NCBI RefSeq assembly: GCF_008638345.1
Contig: NZ_VTVA01000006.1
Location: 131,366 to 195,365 of the forward strand
DNA: 64,000 nt
Reading direction: 5' to 3'
DNA from: Pseudomonas saliphila
GTDB taxonomy: Bacteria > Pseudomonadota > Gammaproteobacteria > Pseudomonadales > Pseudomonadaceae
Shown here piece by piece: positions 15,762 to 24,360 of the stretch (positions are counted from its first letter, which is position 1; the number at the start of each line of letters is the position of its first letter). The translations under genes and the position numbers were made by a program. The notes below the pieces were generated by a model, which did not search any database, was not told the DNA's origin, and saw nothing but the letters and a program-made list of their open reading frames with translations.

Positions 15762-18700
15762 CAGAGCCTCGCAGGCAGATTGAACGAGCGTAACGAACCG
15801 GTCTCGAAGGGGTTGGGCGAGCGCTGACTGTGTAACAGATAATTTGCCCGCAAACCGCTCAGGTCTGCCTTGAGCATCAGCACATCGCGCTCGGAGTGTT
15901 TACCGACTTCAACCTGATCCAACATGCGGAACAGTGACCAGGTCCCGCTCGCTTCGTCGAGACTCACCCGCCGTCCGCCTAGGTCTTCCAGCTGCAGGGT
16001 CACGCGACCGTCTTCTGTCAGCGTCGGCCATTGAAAGGCGGTCTGCATGATCGGGCCGTGACGGTATTCCATCTGCTGGCTGCCAAAGCGGAAACTGGCG
16101 CGGCCCAGGCTGGAGTCCAGTGAGTAGGGCTCCAGCTTGAACAGAATCTGTGGCTCGTTCGGGTTCTCGGCGAAGAAGCTTTTGCGGATAGTGAGGATGT
16201 TGCCCATTTGCGCAAGGAACTGTCGCGACATGGGCATGCCTCTGCCGTCAATCTGCCGAACCCGGTAGCTGCCGTTGGCATCGCTCAGGAAGGACTTCAG
16301 ATAGCGCTCGTAGAAGCTGTCGGCGATGCCCTGCACTCTGAAAAACTCACGGAAGTCAGTCAGTGCCACGTCACTTTCGCTCTGCACATTGAATGGATAA
16401 CGCTGATGCAGCGAATCGTTGTACGCCGCGTATAGCTCACTGCGGTAGCGCTGATTGAGGAAGCTGTGTGCATCCGCGAGCACCATCATCCAGCTATCCG
16501 CCGCCAGGGCCTCGAACCATTTGCCCACCGGCTGCGGCAGCGGGGCTGCGCTGGCGCGTACCTGGTTGATGGCGTCACGCCGACCATCCATGCGGGCCCT
16601 CGCCATGTCGAAAGCGGCCTGCTGCGGCACGCTGGCCTGGGCCAGACTGGTCAGTTGCAGCTGCAGCGCATCGAGTGCCTGCAGGCTGCTCGCCAGTTCC
16701 GGAGCGGGGCCACCGTTATTATCGAGTAACCGATGCAGCGGCTCGAAGCGGCGTTCCAAAGTCTTGCGCGCATCTTCGGCCTGCAGCAGGTTGACCTTGG
16801 CCTGCAACGAATCGGTGGTCTCCGGGGCTTCGCTGAAGGATGTGTTCTCCTTTACCTGAGAGAGCAGTTCGAGAATGGGAGAGTTGGAGGCGGTCAGTCT
16901 GGCCAGTTGCAGAGAACCCTGCGCGGTATCGCCGAGGGGTTCCAGGTGCAGCCTCGCCAGGGCGTCCGTCCAGTAGCCTGCGTAATCCTGGAAATACAGC
17001 TCCTCCATTTCAACCATCAGACGGTTCAGGTCATTGCGGCTCAGCGTGTCGCTGCCGCCCAGCACCCAGTTATCGCGCAGGATGTTCTTCACCAGATCCC
17101 CGCCCTGGGCCACGAACATGCTGTCGTAACCACGCTTGGTATAGAAGCCGGGGATGATGTTGTTACTGCTGGTCAGTAGCGCGGCCTGTGGCCCGAGGTG
17201 TTGTTCCAGCCGGTAGTCAGGCAGATTGCGTGCCTGTTCGCGCAGCATGCGGTAAACCACGGTGGCCAGTGATTCACTACGCAGTTGCTGGCGGGCGTCC
17301 GCGACCAGCCGGTTATCCAATGCGTAGGGCTTGAACGAGCCTTCCAGCAAGCGGCTGAAGTGCGCGCTGAGACCTTGCTGGGCGTCGCTGTTGCCTGGGT
17401 AGCGCAGCGACCAGTCGGCAGCCATCCACTCCTGCAGATACTTGGCGTCACGGCGACCTTCAAGGTTTAGCATCAGGTAGGCGCGCAGGCTGGCGAGAAG
17501 GCCTTCGCGGTTATCCAGACTGGCGCGGATTTGCTCTTCGATCTGCCGTGCCACCCGTGGCAGCAAGACGGATTCGAGATCATCCCGATAAGTCTCGTAG
17601 ACGATACTGTTCACAGGCTCGCCCTGATACAGTCCGCCGCGCTGGAACCAGCCGACGTCTTCGCTGGGCGCAAACACCTGGGTAGAGGCGTAGCTTGTAT
17701 CAAGCGTATCGAGGGTATCCAGCGCATCTTTTTCGTTCTGGGCTTGCTGGCGCTGGTCTTTTAGGTCCTGCGCCAGATCGCGCAGTTGTTCCAGGCGATC
17801 ATGGTTATTTGAAAAGCTCACTGCCCAGCTCAGACCGAATACGGCGAGACATATCACGGCGGCTGCATACAACGAGCGCTGACCCCAACCGATGCGCTTG
17901 ACCTCGCGGTCGTCCAGGCCGGCGAGCTCGGCTTCCGGGAAGATCACCCGGCTCATGAGATTGTGGATGAAGCGTGCTCGGCCATTACGGAAGGTTGGCA
18001 GGTCATTGCCAGCGGGCCCTAAATTGCGTCCGATACTGGCAGTGAGGGGGTCGAGACCATGCTGCAGCTCAGGCGCGCTGGTCAGGTAATAGCCGCGCAG
18101 TTGGCTGGCACGCTGGTAGCGGTTGCCGGCAAACGCCAGCTCGATGAACAGGCTCAGCGGCTCGCCGATCTGGCTCAACTGATGCGGGAAACCCATGATG
18201 CGGCCGCGGCGCTGATGATCGCGCTCCTGATGCATCCGCATGATGACCTGGCTGTTCAGCTGATGCAGCAGCTCTTCGAACTCGCGGCGTACTACCTGGG
18301 TATCGGTGCCGTCCTGTTCCTTGCGGAAACTGGTGCCGAACACCTGGTCACTGTCCTCACGGCTCAACTGATCGAAAAACTCGTCGAAGCCGGCAATGCG
18401 GTCAGCCTTGCTGAGCACCAGATATACAGGTACATCCACCCCGAGGCGTTGATTGATATCGTGCAGGCGCTGCCGGGTCTGCCGGGCAAGCACTTCCAGC
18501 TCCTGCTCGCTGGCCTGCAGTAGTTGTTCAACCGGGACATTCACCAGCACACCGTTGAGTGGGCGAGGGCGGCGTCGGCGCAACAGGCCGAGCAGGGTTT
18601 GCCAGCCCATGCCGTCGATATCTTCGGCCGGCTGGCTGAGGTAACGCCCCGCCGTGTCGATGAGGACCGCGTGTTCGGCGAAATACCAGTCGGCATAACG

Positions 18701-19252
18701 GGTGCCGTTAATGTCACGGGTCAGGCGCTGTTGGCCAGTCTGGTTAAGCGGGAACTCCAGACCGGAAAAATCCAGCAAGCTGGTTTTACCGCTGGCTTCC
18801 GGGCCAATCAGCAAATACCAGGGCAATTCGTTGCGCCAGCGCTCGCTGCGTCCCTGGTAGAGGTTTGAACGGCGCAGAGTGCGCAGGGCACTCTTGAAAC
18901 GGCTATGCAGTTCAACCTGTTCTTCGACGATCAACCCTTCACGGCGCAGACGCTCCTGAGCGTCCTCATCGTCCTCGTCGGCTTTCTTCTGCTGGCCTGC
19001 TTTCCAGCTGAAGAACACCATCGACAAACCCCAGATCAAAAACAGCAGGCTGATGGTCACCAGTCGGCTGCTCGCCGATGCCCAGAACTTGTTGTCATTC
19101 ACCGCCAGCAGAGGACCGACAAACCACACCAGTGCTGCCAGTGCGAGCACCAGACACAGGCTCAAGGCCCAGCCGCGGCGCAACACCTGTGGAAGACGCG
19201 ATAGCTGGTTGATTCGCGCAAATCGGGTGAAGCGGAACAGTTGCGATTTCAT
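15761..19252 (-). CDS. tssM: TssM (IcmF) inner-membrane T6SS core protein
   Basis: TssM spans the envelope with TssJ and TssL as the membrane complex of the T6SS. The 1163-residue protein has membrane segments at about 30-50 and 65-82 and a third near 455-475. Between them lies a cytosolic NTPase-like domain with an intact Walker A, GPEASGKTS (150-158), and a Walker-B-like LIDTAGRY. The large C-terminal periplasmic part contains the IcmF-related and C-terminal beta domains. The gene starts 1 nt after the tssL stop and overlaps the phosphatase gene by 1 nt. Length is normal and no frameshift is seen. Confidence 0.97.
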   Translation of the reverse strand: MKSQLFRFTRFARINQLSRLPQVLRRGWALSLCLVLALAALVWFVGPLLAVNDNKFWASASSRLVTISLLFLIWGLSMVFFSWKAGQQKKADEDDEDAQERLRREGLIVEEQVELHSRFKSALRTLRRSNLYQGRSERWRNELPWYLLIGPEASGKTSLLDFSGLEFPLNQTGQQRLTRDINGTRYADWYFAEHAVLIDTAGRYLSQPAEDIDGMGWQTLLGLLRRRRPRPLNGVLVNVPVEQLLQASEQELEVLARQTRQRLHDINQRLGVDVPVYLVLSKADRIAGFDEFFDQLSREDSDQVFGTSFRKEQDGTDTQVVRREFEELLHQLNSQVIMRMHQERDHQRRGRIMGFPHQLSQIGEPLSLFIELAFAGNRYQRASQLRGYYLTSAPELQHGLDPLTASIGRNLGPAGNDLPTFRNGRARFIHNLMSRVIFPEAELAGLDDREVKRIGWGQRSLYAAAVICLAVFGLSWAVSFSNNHDRLEQLRDLAQDLKDQRQQAQNEKDALDTLDTLDTSYASTQVFAPSEDVGWFQRGGLYQGEPVNSIVYETYRDDLESVLLPRVARQIEEQIRASLDNREGLLASLRAYLMLNLEGRRDAKYLQEWMAADWSLRYPGNSDAQQGLSAHFSRLLEGSFKPYALDNRLVADARQQLRSESLATVVYRMLREQARNLPDYRLEQHLGPQAALLTSSNNIIPGFYTKRGYDSMFVAQGGDLVKNILRDNWVLGGSDTLSRNDLNRLMVEMEELYFQDYAGYWTDALARLHLEPLGDTAQGSLQLARLTASNSPILELLSQVKENTSFSEAPETTDSLQAKVNLLQAEDARKTLERRFEPLHRLLDNNGGPAPELASSLQALDALQLQLTSLAQASVPQQAAFDMARARMDGRRDAINQVRASAAPLPQPVGKWFEALAADSWMMVLADAHSFLNQRYRSELYAAYNDSLHQRYPFNVQSESDVALTDFREFFRVQGIADSFYERYLKSFLSDANGSYRVRQIDGRGMPMSRQFLAQMGNILTIRKSFFAENPNEPQILFKLEPYSLDSSLGRASFRFGSQQMEYRHGPIMQTAFQWPTLTEDGRVTLQLEDLGGRRVSLDEASGTWSLFRMLDQVEVGKHSERDVLMLKADLSGLRANYLLHSQRSPNPFETGSLRSFNLPARL

Positions 19253-19253
19253 G

Positions 19254-20135
19254 TCAGTTCATCCCTGAAAACGGCGTGATGATAGGTTCAGCATCCTGCT
19301 GTTCGAATGGCTGTAGCACGGCGCTGCGCTGTTCGCTGAGCACCCAGCTGAAGCCGGTGAACAGGGTGGCCAGACACACTGCGGTAAACAGCACGACCAG
19401 CCACCAGGGAACAATGCGAATCAGATTGCGGCGTGTATCCGTCAGGCCTTCCCAATGGGGGGAGATATCGCGGGGTATGTCGCCGCGGATCTGGTGGATC
19501 TGGCGATACAGACTGTCACGGATAACTTCCAGCTCCATCATGCCGCGGGGCATGACGCGGTACTTGCCTTCAAAACCGAGTGATATGCACAAGTACATCA
19601 ACTCGAGCATGGCAAGGTGCTTGACCGGATTGCGTGATAGCCGCTCAAGCAGTTGAAAAAACTTCTCCCCGCCAAAGGTTTCGTTATGAAAGCTGCTGAG
19701 CAGGCTCATTTGTGACCACTCGCTTTCGTTGCCCCAGGGTGTGGTGACGATTGCTTCATCCAGGGCGGTGCAGATGACATAACGGGCGGCCATCACTTCG
19801 GTGCTTTCGGCGCCGCTTTGCAGCGCACGATGCTCAAACAACTTGATCTCGGCGCTGAGCCGGTCCTTGAGCGCGTGCAGGTCTTCGCGGTCATAGCTGT
19901 GCTTGAGTCGAACTACTTCTGACAGTAGGCCGGAGGCCATGGCAACCAGCGGATTGAGACTGAAGTTGTAGCTTTCGGCCGGGCGGATCCGCGCCGCGTA
20001 GATCATGCGCTGCTCAAGCTTCTCGTACTTCGGCGGGGCATCGAAATCGGTCAGCGGCGTTTGCGCCGGGAGGTTGCCGTTGCGGTTGAGAATGACGGTC
20101 TGGTCGTCCTGGCGGTAATCCATTTCGTTGTTCAT
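19254..20135 (-). CDS. tssL: TssL (DotU) inner-membrane T6SS protein
   Basis: The 293-residue protein has an N-terminal cytosolic DotU domain (MVAMASGLLSEV and the block TALDEAIVTTPWG) and one transmembrane helix near the C terminus (about 243-268). No OmpA-like peptidoglycan-binding extension follows the helix. It pairs with TssM and contacts the baseplate through TssK. It is tightly packed, 1 nt from tssK and 1 nt from tssM. Confidence 0.95.
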   Translation of the reverse strand: MNNEMDYRQDDQTVILNRNGNLPAQTPLTDFDAPPKYEKLEQRMIYAARIRPAESYNFSLNPLVAMASGLLSEVVRLKHSYDREDLHALKDRLSAEIKLFEHRALQSGAESTEVMAARYVICTALDEAIVTTPWGNESEWSQMSLLSSFHNETFGGEKFFQLLERLSRNPVKHLAMLELMYLCISLGFEGKYRVMPRGMMELEVIRDSLYRQIHQIRGDIPRDISPHWEGLTDTRRNLIRIVPWWLVVLFTAVCLATLFTGFSWVLSEQRSAVLQPFEQQDAEPIITPFSGMN

Positions 20136-20136
20136 G

Positions 20137-21471
20137 TTATTGATTCCTTATCGCCCAGAATTTCAACTCGAGAGCGGAGAACTCGCCCGACACGTGGAAC
20201 GCGAAACCCCCGGAGCGCTCGAGTTGCGCCAGGTCTTCCGAACCGAGCTCCAGCGCAAAATAGGTTTTGCCGGAGTGGAAGGGGATCTGGCGCGGCGCGA
20301 CCGGCAACGGCTTGACCTTGATGCCTGGCAGATGCAGGTTCACCAGCTGGCGTATCCGCTCTACCGGACCGATCTTCAGGTGGGCCGGCAGACGCTTGCG
20401 CAGTTCTTCCGAATCGCACTGCGCGCTGGCGGCCAGTACAAACGAGGCCGACGCCAATAGCTTGTGATCGTGCAGCGGGGAGACCTGAATACCGTACTGA
20501 CGCTGCTGCATAGGCAGTTCGACGGCATGCTGTTCCAGCACCATCGACAGCACCTGACGGATGGCATCGAGCAGCTTGCGGAAACTCTGGCCCTGGTCGC
20601 TGTGCTGATAACGGCTGTCCAGACGCGGACGCTTGGTTTCGCTGGCGAAGGTCGACAGCTCGCCGAGCAGGCCGAGCAACTCCCGATAAATCTGCTCCGG
20701 GTGGATCTGCTCAATGCTCATGTAATGCCGCAGGATGGGCTCGTAGCGGTTGATCAGCTGTAGCATCATGAAGTCGCCAAACTCGGCGCTACCCACTTTG
20801 CCCGTGGCGCGGATGCGCTCACCGAGAATGTCGCCGCGATGGGCGAGCATGCTGATGGTTTCCTTCATGCACGACTGCAGGAAGCTACTGGCCTGAAAGT
20901 GGATGTAGGTCGGGACAAATTCCGTGTCGAGGCTGATAACGCCGTCGGGCGTGGTATCCAGCACGTCACAGAGCTTGAGTTTGACGCAGGCCTGGTCGCT
21001 CTGCTGTTCACCGAGCAGCAGCCGGAAATCCGGCAGGCCGCAACTGACCTGGCTGCTGCTGGTATCCCCCGCGTTGGAATCCGCTACCTCTGCGTCATAG
21101 GCGGTATAGCGGGCCAATACGTCTTTTTGTTCCGGGCGACGGGTTTCGACGTGGTTACCGGTGACCAGCGGCAACGCGAGATACACCGGCTTGTCGGAGG
21201 TATTAGCCGGGATATCCAGCGCCAACGGCTCGCGTTCGGCACCCAGATCGAACAGGCTGCCGTCAGGCAGTACGCCGCTGGCATGGCTGACTACCAGCTT
21301 GCCCATGCTGAGAAACTGGTTATCGATCTCCAGACTGAAGAACCCCCAGGGGTAAATATCCAAGCGCTGGGTGCGCGACTTGATCTGGTTGTCGAAATAT
21401 CGATCATTTTGCTGGAAGTGCTGCGGGCGCAGCAGCATGCCTTCCTGCCAGACGACTTTCTGCGTACTCAT
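20137..21471 (-). CDS. tssK: TssK baseplate-membrane connector
   Basis: The 444-residue protein has the highly conserved TssK N terminus VVWQEGMLLRPQHFQQNDRY and the C-terminal block PFHSGKTYFALE. TssK trimers link the TssFG wedges of the baseplate to the TssL-TssM membrane complex. It lies 3 nt downstream of tssJ and 1 nt upstream of tssL. Length is typical. Confidence 0.96.
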   Translation of the reverse strand: MSTQKVVWQEGMLLRPQHFQQNDRYFDNQIKSRTQRLDIYPWGFFSLEIDNQFLSMGKLVVSHASGVLPDGSLFDLGAEREPLALDIPANTSDKPVYLALPLVTGNHVETRRPEQKDVLARYTAYDAEVADSNAGDTSSSQVSCGLPDFRLLLGEQQSDQACVKLKLCDVLDTTPDGVISLDTEFVPTYIHFQASSFLQSCMKETISMLAHRGDILGERIRATGKVGSAEFGDFMMLQLINRYEPILRHYMSIEQIHPEQIYRELLGLLGELSTFASETKRPRLDSRYQHSDQGQSFRKLLDAIRQVLSMVLEQHAVELPMQQRQYGIQVSPLHDHKLLASASFVLAASAQCDSEELRKRLPAHLKIGPVERIRQLVNLHLPGIKVKPLPVAPRQIPFHSGKTYFALELGSEDLAQLERSGGFAFHVSGEFSALELKFWAIRNQ

Positions 21472-21474
21472 GGC

Positions 21475-21945
21475 TCAGTCCCTACCCGTCGTGTCGCCCG
21501 CGCCCCGGATTCCGCGTTCGTCCAGATACAGCGAAACGTTATGTTTTTTCTTAGCGCGAAGTGGAATCACGGTCTGCCATTCGCCGCCGGACAAATCTCT
21601 ATAAGCGGCCAGAATGCCGAGATAACGGCTATCTTCTGCCACCGAGAATTTCACGCTGCGGCGCTCGCCCGGACGCATTTCAAGTTCCTCCAGGCGGATG
21701 AAGTCCGGCGTGAGGGTTTCCCGGGGGTGCTGGTAAATGGAAAAGAAGTCAGCATTTTCAAAGGCAACCGGATGCTTGAGTTCAATCAGGTGCAACACCA
21801 CCGGGGAGGGCCGACCGTTCAGATCCGGATTGAGCTTGTTGCTGCTCTCCAGAGAGAGATCAATTTTGGTTAGGCCTGAGCAGCCGCCGAGCAGGGCAAG
21901 GGCGGAAATCAGAGCAAGTGTGGCGAGGCGGGGCATGGGATTCAT
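21475..21945 (-). CDS. tssJ: TssJ outer-membrane T6SS lipoprotein
   Basis: The 156-residue protein has a lipoprotein signal peptide with lipobox LLGGC (Cys22) and a small beta-sandwich domain (SSNKLNPDLNGRPSPVVLHL is the usual TssJ start). It anchors the TssM periplasmic domain to the outer membrane. The start overlaps the fha stop by 4 nt. ATG 21936 (MPRLATL) is an alternative start. Confidence 0.94.
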   Translation of the reverse strand: MNPMPRLATLALISALALLGGCSGLTKIDLSLESSNKLNPDLNGRPSPVVLHLIELKHPVAFENADFFSIYQHPRETLTPDFIRLEELEMRPGERRSVKFSVAEDSRYLGILAAYRDLSGGEWQTVIPLRAKKKHNVSLYLDERGIRGAGDTTGRD

Positions 21946-23138
21946 CCTTGAATATCGGTATTGAGGGTGGCAATAAGGCGGACTTGTTCTTCATAGGCCA
22001 TGGCAAAGTCACGGGCAAACAGCCGCTTGCTCCATTCGTCATCGCGCTGCATGGAATGGTGCAGGCGGCTGTAATCGCGCCAGTTCCCACCGGCGGTGCG
22101 CAGCAATGATTTATTTTCGCTTTCGAAGCGCAGGGCAAGTTGCTCGGGTGCCAGTTGATCCAGTACCGCCTTCACCACGGCGCGGCTGGCTGAGATAAGG
22201 GCAACCTGGTGCGCTTGGATATCGCGAAAGGCCAGGCTGACTGCTCTGGATGCAGGCATTTGCCCCGGCTTGGGATTGCGTAGCATGCCGGTCAGGGCGT
22301 CGCTGGTTTCGCTGGCGTGTTTCAGCGGGTTGGTATCGGCACCCTGAACGGCAGTCAGCGCCAGCCGCATCTCACTCTTAAGATCGCTTCGGGTTTTTAG
22401 ACTCTGCTGCAGCCCGGCAATGTTTTGCTTGAGGAGCTTGGCCGCGGCCAGCGCGAGCGCCTCTTTTTCCTCATCGCCCAGATCGTCCATGTTCACGCCC
22501 AGCGCATCGCTGTATTTCTCCCAGAAGCGCGAAGACATGCGGGAGGGTGGTGCTGCGGGCTCGGTCTGCGGTGGCGGGGTGGGTGCAGCGACCATCTCAG
22601 GCACCAACAGGCTTTCCATATCGATGCGTGCGTAGTCCTGTTGGGCGCCATGGTCGGGGGAAGGGATATCGAGCAGGTCCAGATCGCTTTTCTGTGCACT
22701 GGCACTTTCCTGTTGATCCAGCGCATTAAGCGGGTCCAGATCCAGGAATGCATCGTCCGGAATGATGCTGCCTGATGCTTCGGGGCGGCCGAGGTCTGTT
22801 TCGTAAATCGCAGGGTCCTGAATCAGGCGCGCACGGATCTCGAATTCGCCCAGAGAGTAGACGCTCCCATGCTCGATGCGATGGGGCGCGTTCTTCTGCA
22901 GGCGAGCGCCCGAATCCCTTATCAATATTCCATTGCTGCTGGTGTCGGTCAGATGAAAAGCACCATTTTCGAAGGTGACCAACGCATGGCGACCCGATAC
23001 CACGCGCTTGCGGTCGGGGATAACCCAGTCGCAGCTGTCGGCCCGGCCGATAATGCCGCCGGCTTTCCTGAACGTCATGGTGGCGGGAAAACCAGCGGTA
23101 AATGGCTGGTCGCCGACCACATCGAATACCAATTCCAT
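21942..23138 (-). CDS. tagH: Fha/TagH forkhead-associated T6SS protein
   Basis: The 398-residue protein has an N-terminal FHA phosphothreonine-binding domain (about 1-95) with the key segments SGRHALVTF and TDTSSNGI. A Pro/Ala-rich acidic linker (about 110-205) and a conserved C-terminal TagH domain (WEKYSDALGVNMDDL onward) follow. With Stk1 and Stp1 in the same operon it is the likely phospho-reader of threonine-phosphorylation control. The position between a small lipoprotein gene and tssJ matches fha2 of P. aeruginosa. Confidence 0.94.
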   Translation of the reverse strand: MELVFDVVGDQPFTAGFPATMTFRKAGGIIGRADSCDWVIPDRKRVVSGRHALVTFENGAFHLTDTSSNGILIRDSGARLQKNAPHRIEHGSVYSLGEFEIRARLIQDPAIYETDLGRPEASGSIIPDDAFLDLDPLNALDQQESASAQKSDLDLLDIPSPDHGAQQDYARIDMESLLVPEMVAAPTPPPQTEPAAPPSRMSSRFWEKYSDALGVNMDDLGDEEKEALALAAAKLLKQNIAGLQQSLKTRSDLKSEMRLALTAVQGADTNPLKHASETSDALTGMLRNPKPGQMPASRAVSLAFRDIQAHQVALISASRAVVKAVLDQLAPEQLALRFESENKSLLRTAGGNWRDYSRLHHSMQRDDEWSKRLFARDFAMAYEEQVRLIATLNTDIQG

Positions 23139-23157
23139 GGTGTCTTGCTCCTTACGC

Positions 23158-23394
23158 TTAATTGCTGCGCTCTACCGTTTGCGACTCACCGAGGGGGCGG
23201 TAGTCGTCATCATTGAATCTGTGGTTGCTGCACCCGGCGACGGCGATTCCCATTGCGAGCAAAAGTGCGGTCCGACGAGGTCTGACCGGAAGGCGCTGGC
23301 GGTAGCAGGAGGCCAGTCTGGATGCAGCCGGCGGTGATGTCCTGACGATGCTCTCGATAGATGGCATTACATCCGTGTTTCTAGCCAGACTCAT
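23158..23394 (-). CDS. Small putative lipoprotein upstream of fha (orfX position)
   Basis: The 78-residue frame contains a positively charged segment, a hydrophobic stretch and the lipobox AVAGC (Cys55), leaving a mature part of only about 24 residues. The n-region is unusually long, so the true start may be ATG 23367; no later ATG, GTG or TTG is seen. It is 19 nt before fha in the operon. The P. aeruginosa H2 cluster also has a small unnamed gene (orfX) before fha2; I infer that this is its counterpart from position. Function is unknown. Confidence 0.6.
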   Translation of the reverse strand: MSLARNTDVMPSIESIVRTSPPAASRLASCYRQRLPVRPRRTALLLAMGIAVAGCSNHRFNDDDYRPLGESQTVERSN

Positions 23395-23703
23395 GGCTGT
23401 ACGTCCCTGTCAGGGGAGGCCAGGTTGGCCATCCCAAAGTATCCATTGCACGATGATTCGTGGAGGCCCAATAGTACTTTCTAAGCAACCCAAGCCATAC
23501 TGAGCCAAGACGCCTGCAGCCCGAGCCTGCGACTCAGGTCGCAGATTCTAGACCCCGAGTCACTGCAATTGCCAAGGAGTACCGATATGCGACTTTTGGC
23601 CTTGGCTAACTCGATCTCTGTTAGATTTGTTGAGGTTGCAGGCAGGAAAAATAGAAAAAGTGCGTCCTTGGAATGTTGCTACTCCTTGTTGTTGCTTGGC
23701 TTG
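23395..23703. other. 309-bp gap between the immunity candidate and the fha group; no gene seen
   Basis: No convincing gene is present on either strand. The 109-residue plus-strand frame at 23569-23898 is mostly antisense to the immunity gene and is not supported. The 15-mer AGCCTGCGACTCAGG occurs at 23524-23538 and again inside the immunity gene at 23743-23757. The stretch may hold a remnant of a second immunity gene, or a promoter for the fha-stk1 half of the cluster. Confidence 0.5.
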
Positions 23704-24360
23704 TTACCAGGAGTCAAAAGGGATGCCGAATTTATCCACATAAGCCTGCGACTCAGGCCTCAGCTTTGCGGCATATACGCCGTTCATTTCACCCAGGTAA
23801 GGGCCGCGGGTGACTATTTTTCCTTTAACTCGGGCGACTTCGATAGGTGCCAGACAGGGCCCGCCAACCCATGCTTTTGCTATGCCTCCTGGGGCTAGAC
23901 CTATGGTTAGCATCTTGCGGTAATCAGTTATCCACTTTCCGTCTGCATTGCAGAAGGTTTTAGTGGGCTCCATCATCAGATCTCTGACTGGCTGCGGAAT
24001 CTCGAAATAAACATCGTAGGTTTGGGGTTCGGCCAGCGACTGCCAGCGTACATAGATAAGTCTGGGAATTTTGGCTCCAATGACATGCTTGCCTGCGCCC
24101 ATGCCGGGCCGGTTAGGCCAACCCTTAGGATCTCCCAGGTTTTCGGGTGGAGTCCGTATCGAGGCGAAGCCGCTCATGGCTTGTCGATATACACGTTCGT
24201 CAATATCCACCACATCTGCAGTTTCAATCCAGACCTCCATGTAGCTGGGAGCAAAGAAGCCTATAAACCAGGCATCATAAGGTAATGGTTTGCCGAACCC
24301 AGAGACGCAGCCGCTCATCACCAAGCCTGTCAGTAGCGTAATGAACCGGGTTTTAATCAT
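23704..24360 (-). CDS. DUF2931-type lipoprotein, probable immunity protein to the fused Tle1 lipase
   Basis: The 218-residue protein, from ATG 24360, has a lipoprotein signal peptide with lipobox LVMSGC (Cys near residue 18). The body shows DUF2931-like blocks: WFIGFFAPSYMEVWIETADV, GAKIPRLIYVRWQSLAEPQT and YDVYFEIPQPVRDLM. The start overlaps the vgrG-lipase stop by 8 nt, so the two are translationally coupled. Proteins of this type often follow Tle1 (DUF2235) effectors, and lipidation would place it in the periplasm, where Tle effectors attack. Immunity is inferred from context. By eye the region has lower G+C than the T6SS core. Confidence 0.8.
   Translation of the reverse strand: MIKTRFITLLTGLVMSGCVSGFGKPLPYDAWFIGFFAPSYMEVWIETADVVDIDERVYRQAMSGFASIRTPPENLGDPKGWPNRPGMGAGKHVIGAKIPRLIYVRWQSLAEPQTYDVYFEIPQPVRDLMMEPTKTFCNADGKWITDYRKMLTIGLAPGGIAKAWVGGPCLAPIEVARVKGKIVTRGPYLGEMNGVYAAKLRPESQAYVDKFGIPFDSW

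Noticed and set aside
23569-23898. Plus-strand 109-codon frame across the gap and into the immunity gene
   Set aside because: Its second half is antisense to the well-supported DUF2931 gene, its product resembles nothing I recognise, and its first half has no coding neighbour.
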